Of a stretch of DNA of 64,000 nucleotides, positions 11,647-23,660 are shown in pieces (positions within the stretch are counted from its first letter, which is position 1; each line of letters begins with the position of its first letter). The notes under the pieces are model-generated. The model had not been told where the DNA came from. It did not search any database and saw only the letters and a program-made list of their open reading frames with translations. This DNA is from Morella rubra (lineage: Eukaryota > Streptophyta > Magnoliopsida > Fagales > Myricaceae): contig CM025856.1 of the NCBI GenBank assembly GCA_003952965.2, forward strand, positions 1,792,255 through 1,856,254, written 5' to 3'. A program made the translations under genes and the position numbers.

Positions 11647-14600
11647 CTCCTCCTCAAGATGGAGTGTGTAAATTGTGCACACCCATCTTGCGAAGGATGT
11701 TATGAAACTGAGCTGCTCCAAGACCTTTGGTTAGAAGATCAGTAAGTTGTGCATTCGTAGGGACATGCAGAGTGTGAATTAAACCCAATTAAAGCTTCTC
11801 TCACACGATGTGGCAATCTATATCAATATGCTTCGTCCTCTCGTGGAAGACCGGGTTGGCAGTGATATGCAAGGATGCTTGGTTGTCACAGAACACAAGG
11901 GCAGGTTGAGAGTGAGTTACATTTAGATCAGCAAGAAGGCATGTCAACCAGGTAAGCTCATAGCAAGTGGATGCCATAGACCTGTACTCTGTCTCTGCTG
12001 ACGATTGGGAGACTGTTTGCTGCTTCTTGGATTTCCATGAGATAGGAGAGTCTCCAAGAAGCACACAAAAACCAGTGACTGATCGTCGTGTGTCTAAGCA
12101 TGCCGCCCAATCTGCGTCACAAAAGGCCTTCAGGTGGAGCTATGAATTTGCAGAGAAGAACAGCCCCTGTCCTGAAGTGGCCTTGAGGTTCCGTAAGACA
12201 TGATGAGCAGCAACTAGGTGTGGCTGCTTGGGAGAGTCTAGAAACTGGCTCAGAACTTGCATGGAGTAGGTGAGATCAGGCCTAGTAATGGTCAGATAGA
12301 GCAATCTCCCCACAAGTCGACGATATGCAATTACATCTTCAATGGGCTCCCCCTCAAGTCAACTAGGCTTCAAGTTCTGCGCCATGGGGCATTTGGCAAG
12401 TCGTGCACCTAGAAAACCTGCATCTGCTAGAATTTCTAAGGCATATTTTCTTTGAAAAACCGAAATTCCTCTTGAAGATCTAGCTATTTCGAGTTCGAGA
12501 AAATATTTAAGAATGCCGAGGTCCTTAAGTTTAAATTGAAGATCAAGGATTTGCTTGAACTCATGGATGAAACTAATATCATTCCCTGCAAGAATGATGT
12601 CATCCACGTATACAAGGATGGCCGTGTATGAGCAGCCATTTTTCTTTGTGAACATGGAGTAATCAGCTATAGACTGAACAAAACTGCGAGAGAGTATAAA
12701 AGAGGACAATTTCTCAAACCACTGCCGTGAGGCTTGTTTCAGCCCATAGATAGATTTGTTCAGTCAACAAACAAGAGATTCACCATTCTCCCCCTGCTGC
12801 TCATAACCCGGAAGGAAGGTCATATAAACCTCTTCGTGCAAATCATCATGCAAAAAAGCTTTGTTGACGTCGACCTAGTAGAAATGCCAATTGCGAATGG
12901 CAGCAACAGCAAGGAGAGTTTTGATAGTGACAAGCTTGGCTACAGGAGAGAACGTCTCTTGATAATCCAAACCGGCGCGCTGAGTGTAGCCTTTAGCAAC
13001 AAGGCGAGCCTTCTTTCTCTCCTCAGTGCCATTAGCACGAAACTTGGACTTGTAAACCCACTTACAAGACACTGGTGCTTTGCCCAAAGGGAGAGAAGTA
13101 ACTGGCCAAGTATTGTTACTGACCAGTGCGTGATACTCGGCATCCATGGCAGCACGCCAAGCAGGAGAAGAGCAAACTTTAGAGTAAGTTTGAGGATCAA
13201 TGGTGGAGGAAATAGACAAGGCAAAAGCACGGTGAGAGGAAGACAGCTTATCATAAGAGAGAAAAGACGAAAGTTGATGAGAAGTACCTGATGCCGTGGA
13301 AGAAGTTGTCACCGAAGAGACTGATTGACGAGGGAAGCTTGAGAGACCAAAGAACAGTGGTAGTCTTGGAGGTAAGAAGGTGGTCTGCGAGCTCAAGAAG
13401 GACACTGAGGTAAGGGAGGAGGTGAAGGAGGTGAAGGAGATGATGAAGAGGAAGGAGAGGAAAGAGGTGACACCGGTGAAGAAAAATTAGAAGACGAAGT
13501 GGAGGTAAGAGGTTCTGTTTCAGTGACGGGAAGAGGGCAGAAAATAGAATCAGATGGAAAGGGGCTAGTAGGCATATGAATAGAAGAGTGGTCTTGAAAG
13601 AAAAAAATAAATTCATGAAAGACAACATCACGAGAGGTAAAAGTGGTTCTGGTTTAAAGGTCAGCTTGTAAGCCTTCATACTAGGAGGATAACCGAGGAA
13701 AATGCATTCTCGTGTGCGAGGGTCAAACTTAGAGCGATGACGGTGGAAGCATAGTAAAGGCACCCAAACACACACATATGGGAGTAGGACGGTTTTGAGG
13801 GAAATAGAACTTCATATGGAGATTGATTGGAGAGGAGAGGAGTAGGTAGGCGATTGATAATATAAGTGGCTGTCAAGATGCAATCACCCCAAAAAGACAA
13901 GGGGAGATTCACTTGAAAGTATAAGGCGCGGGCTACGTTGAGAAGGTGTTGATGTTTATGCTCCACAACTCCATTTTGTTGTGGAGTTTCAACACAACTG
14001 AGATGATGAACAATTCCTTTGGAGGTGTAGAAATCAGGCATATGAAATTCCATTTCATTATCTGATCTAAGGCATTTAATTTTGGTGGAAAACTGAGTCT
14101 TAACCAGATTAGAGAAAGAATGCAGGAGAGACCGGGTCTGAGATTTAGAATGCATGAGGTATACCCAAGTAAATTTACTGAAATCGTCTACAATAGTGAG
14201 AAAAAACTTAAAACCATCAATAGAAGTAGTGGAAAATGGGCCCCAAATATCACAATGAATTAACTCAAAAATTGAAATAGAAGTATGTGTAGACATAGGA
14301 AAACTTAATCTATGATGTTTAGCGAGAGGACAGACCCTGCAATGCTTGTGGTGAGTGACATGTATTTCGGGAATATAACTATGTAAAAGACTAAGCCTAG
14401 GAGAGGATAAATGCCCAAGTCGTCGATGCCAGAGGTCAAACTCTTGGTCAGTCGTGACAGCAAGGGCAGAGGAGCTGGACATAGTGTTTGGTGGAGTAAG
14501 AGGCACAACATCAGCATACGGTTGGAGATGGTAAAGGCCATTATCAAGCTTCCCCACTCCAATCGTCATCTAAGTAGACATGTCCTGCACCAAACATGAG

Positions 14601-16154
14601 GTAGAGAGAAAAATGAGGCAACAGTTGTGTGTATGAATTAATTTGCTTGCAGAAATCAAATTAAGATAGAAATTGGGAACACATAACACATCTGTCAATG
14701 TGAGAAAATTGGAGAGAACAATTGTCCCTATGTGGGTAACCAGGACTTCATCACCTGTAGGGAGTTTCACGGTTCCATTTACAGTGCTTGTGATAGTGGT
14801 TAATTGAGATAGAGAGAGCACACCATGTGGTCAGTTGCTCCTATGTCCAAAATCCAAGAGATGGACTAAGAGAACTATTAAGTGCACTCGAGAGGCATAT
14901 AGCAGTACCTGAGAAACCAGATGTGTCCAAAATCCAAGAGATGGACTGGAGAACTAACAGAGAGGCATATAGCAGTACCTGAGAAACCAGATGTGGAAGG
15001 ATGACTAACAGTGCTTTTCTCCAATTGTGGGTGCCCAACTTGATTGACTGAAGGTTGATCTTGATAAGATTGCAACTGTGGCCTTAATACAGAGAGAATT
15101 TGCTGACATTGATTAGGCGTAAAAATCAGATGAGAAAAATCTTGTAGAAGTGCAGATGTACTCGTAGGTGTAGAGATCTGATTCGCAGCAGGTTGTATCG
15201 CTCTATTCTTGGTAAAAACAAAACCCAGTGGGAAGCCATGAAGCCAATAACACTTGTCTAGTGTATGGCCGAGCTTCCCACAGTGACTACAAGTGGGTTT
15301 CTCCTTCTTAGAACCCTGTCCATAGTGCCTTTGACATGGTCTATACGCAGCATTAGTAAGAGGAGGATTGCCCTCTAGAACGTGAGCAATGGACTGATCA
15401 GAAATAGATGATCCACGAGAAAACTTGCTAACAAAAGCAGCTGATTCATGATTCTGAGACATAGCAGAGACTTCTCTCTGTCGTTCCTCCTGTAACACAA
15501 GAGCAAAAACTTTGTTCACAGTAGGTAAGGGATCCATAAGAAGGATCTACCCATGTATGTGAGAATATGAGTCATCAAGACCCATAAGGAATTGCATTAC
15601 ATGCTATTCGGACAGATAAGTGGTTGGTTGCTGAGGTAAAAAATTCGCAAGTTCCTCCCAAAGACCCTTCAAACGGGTATAATAAGAAATCACAGATCCA
15701 TGACTCTGTGATAAAGATGAAATGGTCTTTTAGAGCTAATATATCCTAGGACCATTGCTTTGACTAAATCTCTCCTTCAGGTCAGTCCAAATCTGACGAG
15801 CCATACTCATGTAAATAACACTGGTGCTCATTTCTTTAGGGATAGAATTAACTATCCAAGCAGACACAACCATATTGCATCTCCACCAGGCAGAGTGCTT
15901 TGAATCCATAGAAGGGGGTTTAGAGATAGTGCCATCAACAAATCCTTCTTTGTTTTTGACACGAAGAGCCGTAATCATGGATCTACTCTAACTAGAGTAG
16001 TTCTCTTCATTTTGAGTAAGAGAGACGAGCTGTAAACTTGTGTTATCCCCATGGTGAAGATAATAAGGACTCGTCGGGTCATCTGCAACATTGACAGTGG
16101 AGACATCACCGCTACTGGAAGCCATGACAGTAAGGAGCTAGTGCTCTGATACCA

Positions 16155-16456
16155 TGTAGAAAAAAGGAAGAGCTAAGAAGAAAAAGTGCTCAGCGAATAA
16201 CATAAAGAGAAATGATGAGAAGTTCGCAATTTGCGAATCTGCTTCAATGAAATGTTAAGACAATAAAGTGCTACCTTATACACCGAGCCAATAGAGCCAT
16301 AACAGAAAGGAAAGAGAAAAGGCTATAACTAACTCTAGCTATACAAAGACACGTGTAAAGCTAAGCTAAACAATTTACTAAAATACACAAAATACATTAA
16401 TCAGAGGTCAGCCAATACACGGCATCATAATAACCCATTAACTCAGCAAATTAACA
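16155..16456 (-). repeat. 5' LTR of copia copy 2
   Basis: 302 bp, paired with 11345-11646. The primer binding site complementary to initiator tRNA-Met abuts it at 16143-16154, which fixes the element's orientation as minus. Confidence 0.9.
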
Positions 16457-17159
16457 TTCCCATCTCCTATAATTAGAAAGGATTTTCATGGAGGCTGGAG
16501 GATGGACCTGATCTGAGAGGGCCATTATATATGTAGGAATTAGCTCATTTTTTCTTTTCCTCTTTTTTGTTCTTTCTAGTGAGGGGAGAGACTTGGTGGG
16601 GAGGGTAGGAAGGGAGAGAGGGGCAGAAGGTTGGTACAGTTCGTAACGAGATCATTTCTTTCACTTCCGACCTGTGATCAATACGATCCTAGTCACGACA
16701 TAGTAGTTACTTGATATGGTACTGTAGTACTGCAGTAATAGGAGCTCAGAGCTGTGATCACTAGGGGTTGGCAAAGTCAAGGTGAGGGTTTTCCAACTTG
16801 ACTCTGATTTCCGATGAGGCTGTTGGGTTCGGGTCGAGCTACAATTGAAAATATTAAGAAAGAGCATAACGATGTCGTTTCACTATAGGTATAAGAGGGA
16901 AAAAAAATGTCCAAGACCTGAACCCAAATCCGATTTTCTTTGGATTTATGTTTCAAAATGCGAACTTGAGGTAGTCCGACCCGTTTGGATTGAGCGAGGG
17001 ATGGTTCCATGTCGTGAGGTCAAGTCGGCAGATTTTTATCCACCCGTATGAGGAAGTTTGTAAGATGTCAAACAGCCCTACACAAGTGGTTTCAATGGGT
17101 TACAAGTACTTATTAATAGAAGAAATATATATTTTGTAAAATTGCTTAAATCGTTTAGG
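16457..17159. other. intergenic between copia and LINE
   Basis: No gene recognised. There is a GA/GGG-rich stretch near 16580-16630. The exact 5' boundary of the LINE is not marked by a visible target duplication, so part of this interval could be its 5' leader. Confidence 0.4.
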
Positions 17160-17594
17160 TGATGGAACCGAACATTCAATCGAGCTTTTGTATCAATCAT
17201 CTTACCACCGCTCTCTTGCGTTATGCTCTCTTTGACACCCTCTACTATCCCTACCCCATAGATTCCTACCTGGTCCCACTATCCCCATCTCTGATTCCTC
17301 TCTTCCTCCCACCAACCTGCCACATGCTATTTTCTATCCATCCCTTTGTACGGATGTGACTACCTTTTCCTCTGTTGACGATACTTTATTGTACCCATTC
17401 ACGCCTATGTCCTTTTTGATACTGTATTTTCTTCACTTCTGACATCAAAACCATTATTTTTCCATACGCTATCTCGACTGGGCTTACTGAATATTTCTCT
17501 TTTTCTCACTACCCTTTTACTCATAGTTTTCTTTACTGGGTATTTGAAGAAAAGAAGTTGGTTGGTTTTAAGGGGCTGGATAGAACTTCTAACT

Positions 17595-19145
17595 ATGGCA
17601 AAAGGTGTGAGCAGTTCAAAGGCCCCGATGAATGAAATGGAGGAGATCATGGAACCTATAAGGAATATTTCTTGGGAGGATGTATCTGGGATGATGAAGG
17701 TGAATAATAATCGAGTAGAGGATTTTGAAGCTCTGATGTTAGTGGGGAGATTGGCATCCTAGAAGACTCTCCCAAATCTGTCATATTCCCTCTCATCAAA
17801 GCTAGATGGAGGTTTGTTCCTAATCTTCGTATAGAGGATGCGGGTACAAATAGGTTTCTATTTTTTTCCAATCTTTGGACAAGAAGGAGGGGGTTCAGAG
17901 ATTAGCTCCATGGAACTTCAAAGGATATCTTATGATTCTAAAAGATTGGCGAAAAGGGGAGACTATCAATGAAGTGGAGCTTTCTCATGCACAGTTTTAG
18001 GTGCAAATTCATGGGCTTCATTTGGAGAGGCTGGATGAAGAAAATGCACTTCTCTTGGGCAGCAAGTTGGGTTTGGTAGATAAGGTTGATCCGGTGGACA
18101 TCAATAAACCTTACCTCCATGTTCAGGTAGATTTTGATATTGAACGCCATTGCACCCTGGTTTTTCTATGACTAGAGATGCTCAAGCTCCTGTGTGGATT
18201 GCGTTTAAATATGAAAGGCTCTCTAGTTTCTATATCATTTGTGGGTGTCTTACCCATACCATGGGTACATGTATTGACAATGATCATCCCTCTCAATTTG
18301 CTCTTGGTGAAGAAATGAGGGGATGCTACCTATTGAAGAACTGGAAGCTATTTCCCCTTTGCGATTCAGAGTGAGACAGGGAAGAGGGGTGGCATTTTCA
18401 ATGGGCTTGCTAGAAGGGTGGTGCGTGGAGGTTTTTCAGGTGGAGGGGTGGCGCGCAGTGGTTTTTCAAGTAGCACTTGGGGGCTGAGTAATCAGATGAT
18501 TCCGATACCGGTCAAGGACCCTCAGGTATTTTCTCACCATAGGGATTCGGTTAGCAAACGTGGACCACAGGAGAGTAAATGGGGACAACATGAGGGCCAA
18601 GTGACGTGGTCAAGTACGTCGAGTGGGTGTCAATCTAGAGATATTGAATTTTTTGATGAGGTGGTTTGCAAAGGTCAAACTGGTAAAATTATGCAAGGGC
18701 AGGCTGAGTCATCTCTGCAGATTCTAGACTCTACAGTTCTAGGCCTCTCAAATGTGTTGGGCAAGTTGTTGAATAGGAAACTTAGCCTAGTTGATATGGA
18801 AGACACTCGAGAGACAAAGTATTTTGGGCTAATTTATCCTGTTGGGCCGTTACTTCCTACAGGCTTAAGTGCTAGCCCATTTGCTCTGTTGGAGGCCCTA
18901 GATGGCATGGTTAATCTGAAAAGGGAAGGGGCAACAATTCACGATCCTGAGTCTCTGTTGAAGAGGCAGCGTGAACTTCCAACTCCACCAAAGTTATTGT
19001 GGAGGAACCTTCGGCTCTATTGTTTGATCATGGAAAGGGTCCTGAAGATGGAACAAGGAAGAAAAAGAAGTTTGGTCCAAAAAGGAAGAAGGTTGTTTTG
19101 GGCATTGATGGTTTGGAAGTGGTTAGGGACATTGAGGTGAGTTCT
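17595..19145 (+). pseudogene. LINE ORF1 (DUF4283 / zinc knuckle)
   Basis: Starts with ATG at 17595 (MAKGVSSSKAP). A DUF4283-like region is spread over frames at about 17900-18140 (PWNFKGYLMILKDW, then VQIHGLHLERLDEENALL). It is followed by a Cys/His motif, ICGCLTHTMGTC, near 18236-18275, and a long variable tail open from 18418 to 19140. In plant LINEs this protein binds RNA and forms the particle with ORF2. Several stops and frame changes split the DUF4283 part. Confidence 0.7.
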
Positions 19146-19191
19146 CCTTTGGCTCCGGCGGGGGGCCTATATCTACCCCCGCCTGAGTCTC

Positions 19192-22100
19192 ATATCTTGG
19201 AACTGTCGTGGTCTTGGTAGACCTGCGGCATCAAGAGCCCTTAGGCTGTTGGTGAGAGAGGTAGACCCTTGGGGTGTCTTTTTTATGGAGACCAAAATAA
19301 AGGATGACCGGCTTGGGTCAATTTTGCAACGTTTGGGTTTTTCATTGTTTATTTATATTCCTCCGGTGGGGTGTAAGGGGGGTTAGCTTTCAGTTGGCAT
19401 CCTGGATTACAGTTTGATGTTTTGAAATCTTCTGCATCCTATTTTATTTGCTGTTTATTCCTGGTAATGGGCGATCTGATAATCTGTGTTCGTTCATTTA
19501 TGCCCATCCTTATTGGCGTTTGAAGGAGGAATTTTGGGATGATTTTGCTTTCTCTTGGAGGCTCGGGTGTTCAACCTTGGGTCTGTACAGGAGATTTTAA
19601 TGAGGTTTTGCGACCTTCAAAGAAAAAGGGTCGTCATGGTGTCTAGCTCCTCCTCTAAAGGGTTTCGGCACTTTATGGACTATTTAGGGTTTGTGGACTT
19701 AGGCTTCTAGGGCAGAAATTTTACGTGGAATAATGGGAGATCTGGGCTGGCTTGTACTTGCAAGAGATTAGATAGAAGCATTGCTAACGTCTAGTGGTGC
19801 ACTAATTTCCCCAATGTTGGGGTTAAACACTATAGTGTGTCAATTTCGGACCATGTGCCTCTTATCTTAAACCTCTATGGGGATTGTGTGTCTGTGGCGA
19901 GGAGTTTTAAATTTAAGAAGTTTTGGATGCGGGAGGAGTTGCTTTAGGCTGGTTGCAGACACCTGGAGATAACCAAAGGCTGGGTCTCCTGCATGGGTTC
20001 TTTTTTCAAAAATTTGGGCTATAAGGAGTGCTCTTAGGCAATGAAATTGTCAGGTTTTTGGAGATATTCATGTAGCCTTACGTGAAGTGAAGAAGGAGCT
20101 TAGTTCATATCAACAAAGAGAGCCGACAGCTCATAATTTGTGGATGGAGAAGTGTCTAATGCTGGAAATGGATGAGCTCAAGAGGGAAGAACTTCTTTGG
20201 AAGCAAAAGTCACGGGTGACTTGGTTGTCCTCTAGTGATTTGAACACAAAATATTTTCATGCTTTGACTGTGATTCGACATTGTAGGAATAAAATTGTGG
20301 AGTTGAAATGCAGGGAGGTTGATTGTATTTCTGGACGTAGTACCATTGATGAAGAGTTGGTTGCATTGTATTCTTCTTTGTACAGTACAAATAATCCAAT
20401 AATTCCCCAAAATCTTGACAATTTGGTGGAAAAAGTGATTAACAATGAGGATAATGTTTTGCTAATTAAGGTACCTAAAGCGCAGGAAATATGGGATACT
20501 TTGAAGTGTATGCATCCTGATAAGGCACCAGGGCCTGATGGAATGACGATTTTTTTCTTTAGTCACTTTTGGGATATTGTGGGAGCTAACGTTATAGCTA
20601 GCGTGCAAGATTTTTTCATTATAGGCCGGTTGTTGCCTGAGATAAATCACATTAATTTAGTGCTTATTCCGAAGGTTGACAACCCTTCGCTGGTTGGGCA
20701 ATTTAGGCCTATAAGTCTTTGCAACATAGTGTACAAATTGATCTCTAAAATTTTGACGGAAAGACTCAAGATAATGCTACCTAAAATGATGTCCCCATAT
20801 CAGCTTGCCTTTGTTCAAGGTCAGTTGCTTCAAGATAACTATATTGTAGCTGCTGAAGTCTTCAATAGTATGAATCACAAACGGGGTCATGGTGGTTAGA
20901 TGACGATTAAAGCGGATATGGAGAAGGCATATGACGGAGTTGAGTGGGAGTTTCTTCTATTATTTTGGAACAGTTCGGTTTCCATCCAGTTTGGATAAAT
21001 TGGATCAAGAATTGTATTTCCTCCTCCAGTTTTTCGGTGTTGCTCAATGGCAGCCCCTTTGGGATTTTCTCCTTCAAGTGGTCTACGCCAAGGAGACCCG
21101 CTTTCGCTATTATTTTTTGTGATCTATTCAGAAATTTTGTCTCGACTTCTCCTTCGGGAAGAAGGGGCAGGACGCATTAGAGGTATTAAGATTGGGCGGA
21201 GTGCTCCTGTTATTCACATATTCTATTTGCGAACGATCTCCTTCTCTTTGCGAAAGCAACCATGTGAGATGCTCAAGCCTTGGATCGTTGCTTGGAGTTG
21301 CCTATGAACTGGTTAGGGTAAAAAATTAATCAGGCTAAGTCTTCTATTCACTTCAGCAAGAGCTTTACTGGGGCTATTATTCTTCCTATTTGTGACTTGC
21401 TGGATCTCAAGAAAATGCTAGCTAAGGCCAAACATCTTGGTCTCCCCTTATTGTTTCCTCACTCCAAATAGTTGGCTATGTCAGATTTGGACGCTAGGCT
21501 TTTGGATAGACTTTCGGGCTGGAGAGCAAAGCTTTTATCCCAAGCAAGTCGAGGTACTTTGATTTGTAGTGTGGCGACTCCTTTACTAGCTTACTCTATG
21601 AGTTTTTTCGAGTTGCCTAAAACTTGGTATTTGAAGATTAATCAATGGACTGAAAAATTTCTGGTGGGGTCATAATCTTGAAAAGTCTCGCAACTTATCT
21701 TTAAAATCTTGGAGTTCGTTGTGTATTCCTAAATCTGAGGGGGGTTTAGGCTTTCGAGCTTCATCTGATTTTAACTATGCTTTGCTAACTAAATTAGCTT
21801 GGTCTATTGCTACTGATAGTATGAACCTTTGGGTTAATTTTTTGAAAGGCGGGTCCCCGCAAGCTTCATGGATCTAAAAGGGGATTCTGCATATGAAATT
21901 TTTTTTGGAGCAGGGGTATTGTTTTTTTATTTGCAATGATGAGGATTTTTTGATCTAGAGGGACCCTTGGATCCCATCAATTCTAGGCTTCAAACTGTCT
22001 CCCAACAGTGCGCCTTATGATTTGGAGGTTTTTATTGTGGTTGACCTTATAGATCCTGATACTGACCAATGGAATTGTAGCCTCCTTTGGTCTTTTTTTA

Positions 22101-23220
22101 CTCTTGAACATGCGGTTGACATCTCTAAAATTCATTTGAGCTTGAGGTCTAGGCGTGACCAGCTGATATGGACTCTTGAGAAATCTGGTCAGTTTACGGT
22201 AAAGTTCATGTTTCGGGAGGTGGTGAGGTATAGATCTGTTCCTATAGCCCCTGTGGGTGTGGTCTGCTGGAGGAAGCTTTGGAAGCTGAAAATGCATGAA
22301 CGGCTTAAGATTTGCCTGTGGAAGCTGATGTGGGATGCTATTCCTACTAAGGGTAAAATTGCAGAGAGGATGGGTAGCAGAGAGGGTGAGTATATGTTGT
22401 GTGTTTTGTGTGGTGAAGAGGTAAAGACAACTCACCATTTGATGATGGGGTGTATAATGGGAAGAATTTTATGAAGTCACTCCCCCTGGGCCTTGGACAC
22501 TGGTGCCTTTCTTCACCACCCTCTGTCCCGATGGCTTACCTTAATTATTGACCCCTCTATTTTTATAGAGTTGCTTGAGACTTATCATCATTTCCAACTT
22601 TATGCTTTGATTGTGTGGGATCTTACCTAGTGGACGCACAACCAAATTATTCATAATGAGGCCACTCTCGATCTGATGTTGTTAGTGTCATAGGTTCAAA
22701 AGATATGTGGGAAACATTTGATTGCTTGGCAACAAAAGAGGAAAGCTATGTTACAATCCTAATGGATTCCTCCTGAGGCAGGTCAGTTTAAAGTAAATTT
22801 TGATGTAGCAATACGGGATGATTTTGTTGTTGGGGTTGTTGTGATTAAAGATTGTAATGGGATGATTGTTGTTGCTTGTGTTGAGAAAATTTCCATTGAG
22901 TACCATGAAGATGGGAAGATTTGGGCTGCCCAACTCGGTTTGCTAGAGGGTCAGCATCGTGGGAGCCGATGCATTGTAGTGGAGGGGGATTCTCAATAGG
23001 CAATTGAGGCTATTAGGAAATATCCTGAGCAGTTGATTTGGCGAAGTGCTGGTCGCATTGGTGATATTGTTCGTTTAGCTTCTACTTTTGATCTTTGTTC
23101 TTTTTCTTTTGTCTTTCAAGGTGCTAATGAGAAAGCACACCACCTTTCTTGTTGGGCTGTCTCTCGAATTTTGTCCGGAGGCCAACCTAATGTTCATGAG
23201 CATTTCCTTGACCTCTATTA
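19192..23220 (+). pseudogene. LINE ORF2 (endonuclease, RT, RNase H)
   Basis: The endonuclease begins ISWNCRGLGRPAASRALR at 19192 and carries GDFNEVL near 19590. The RT core is open at 20087-20896 with KAPGPDGM and QFRPISLCNIVYKLISK. A TAG then interrupts before [13 protein letters not shown] (20900-20950). The catalytic FADD box reads FAND at 21226-21237, so an aspartate is replaced. zf-RVT lies at about 22180-22460 (LKICLWKLMWDAIPTKGKI, CVLCGEE, THHLM). The RNase H region (FKVNFDVA, GMIVVAC, EGDSQ) runs from about 22785 to the TAG at 23220. More than ten disruptions are visible, so it cannot encode a working enzyme as it stands. Confidence 0.85.
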
Positions 23221-23333
23221 GCTCTATGCTGGGACTGACCCCCTAGTTGTTTTTCTTGGTTTCTCTAATAAAGGTAATCGTAGTGTTGATAAATATATAT
23301 ATATATATATATATTTTTTTTTTATTTTATTTT

Positions 23334-23660
23334 TTTGCACCCTCTAATTATGTCGTTCTTTTTACACTTTGCACTCAAAATTATTATTTTTGTCACATTG
23401 CACCCATCGACTATTGATTTCAGACACATTATACCCTCCGTTAAAATTTTCTGTTAAAACAAAAATTGAATTTTGACCTTTGAAATTAGGATTATACTCT
23501 CCTTAAAATGTCACCAGAACAAAATTAATTATAGGTATGAAATTATCATTTACGTGTCAAAAAATCACCTTATGCCTGAAATCAATAATTTGTGTACAAT
23601 GTGACAAAATAATATTTTGGAATGCAAGGTGTCAAGACCTCATAATTGGAGGATGCAAAA
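23334..23660. mobile_element. foldback MITE with ~85-bp terminal inverted repeats
   Basis: The left arm, starting TTTGCACCCTCTAATTATG and ending ACTATTGATTTCAG, is mirrored by the right arm, which runs CTGAAATCAATAATT to CCTCATAATTGGAGGATGCAAA. The arms match at most positions. The element abuts the A/T-rich tail of the LINE. Family not resolved; no clear target duplication because of the flanking T tract. Confidence 0.75.

Larger units (their letters stand above)
11345..16456 (-). mobile_element. Ty1/copia retrotransposon copy 2, LTR-flanked (fossil)
   Basis: An LTR-to-LTR element of about 5.1 kb on the minus strand. From its 5' end (right) it has an LTR, a tRNA-Met type primer binding site at 16143-16154 (TGGTATCAGAGC), gag beginning near 16125 with a CCHC knuckle near 15230-15300, then pre-integrase and integrase (about 13680-14570), reverse transcriptase (about 12300-13200), RNase H (about 11690-12070), a polypurine tract at 11647-11660, and the 3' LTR. 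Flanking pentamers TTCTC and TTCCC are a probable near-match target duplication. The structure is complete but the coding part is broken in several places. The LTRs differ at about nine of 302 positions (about 3%), suggesting insertion on the order of one to a few million years ago, depending on the rate assumed. Confidence 0.9.
17160..23290 (+). mobile_element. L1-type LINE, nearly full length, decayed
   Basis: The order of domains is that of a plant L1 LINE: an ORF1 with a DUF4283-like and zinc-knuckle region, then apurinic endonuclease, reverse transcriptase, zf-RVT and a C-terminal RNase H, ending in AATAAAGGTAATCGTAG and a (TA)n/T-rich tail at about 23290-23320. There are many stops and frame changes throughout, so it is an old inactive copy. 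The 5' end is uncertain and no flanking target duplication was identified. Confidence 0.85.
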
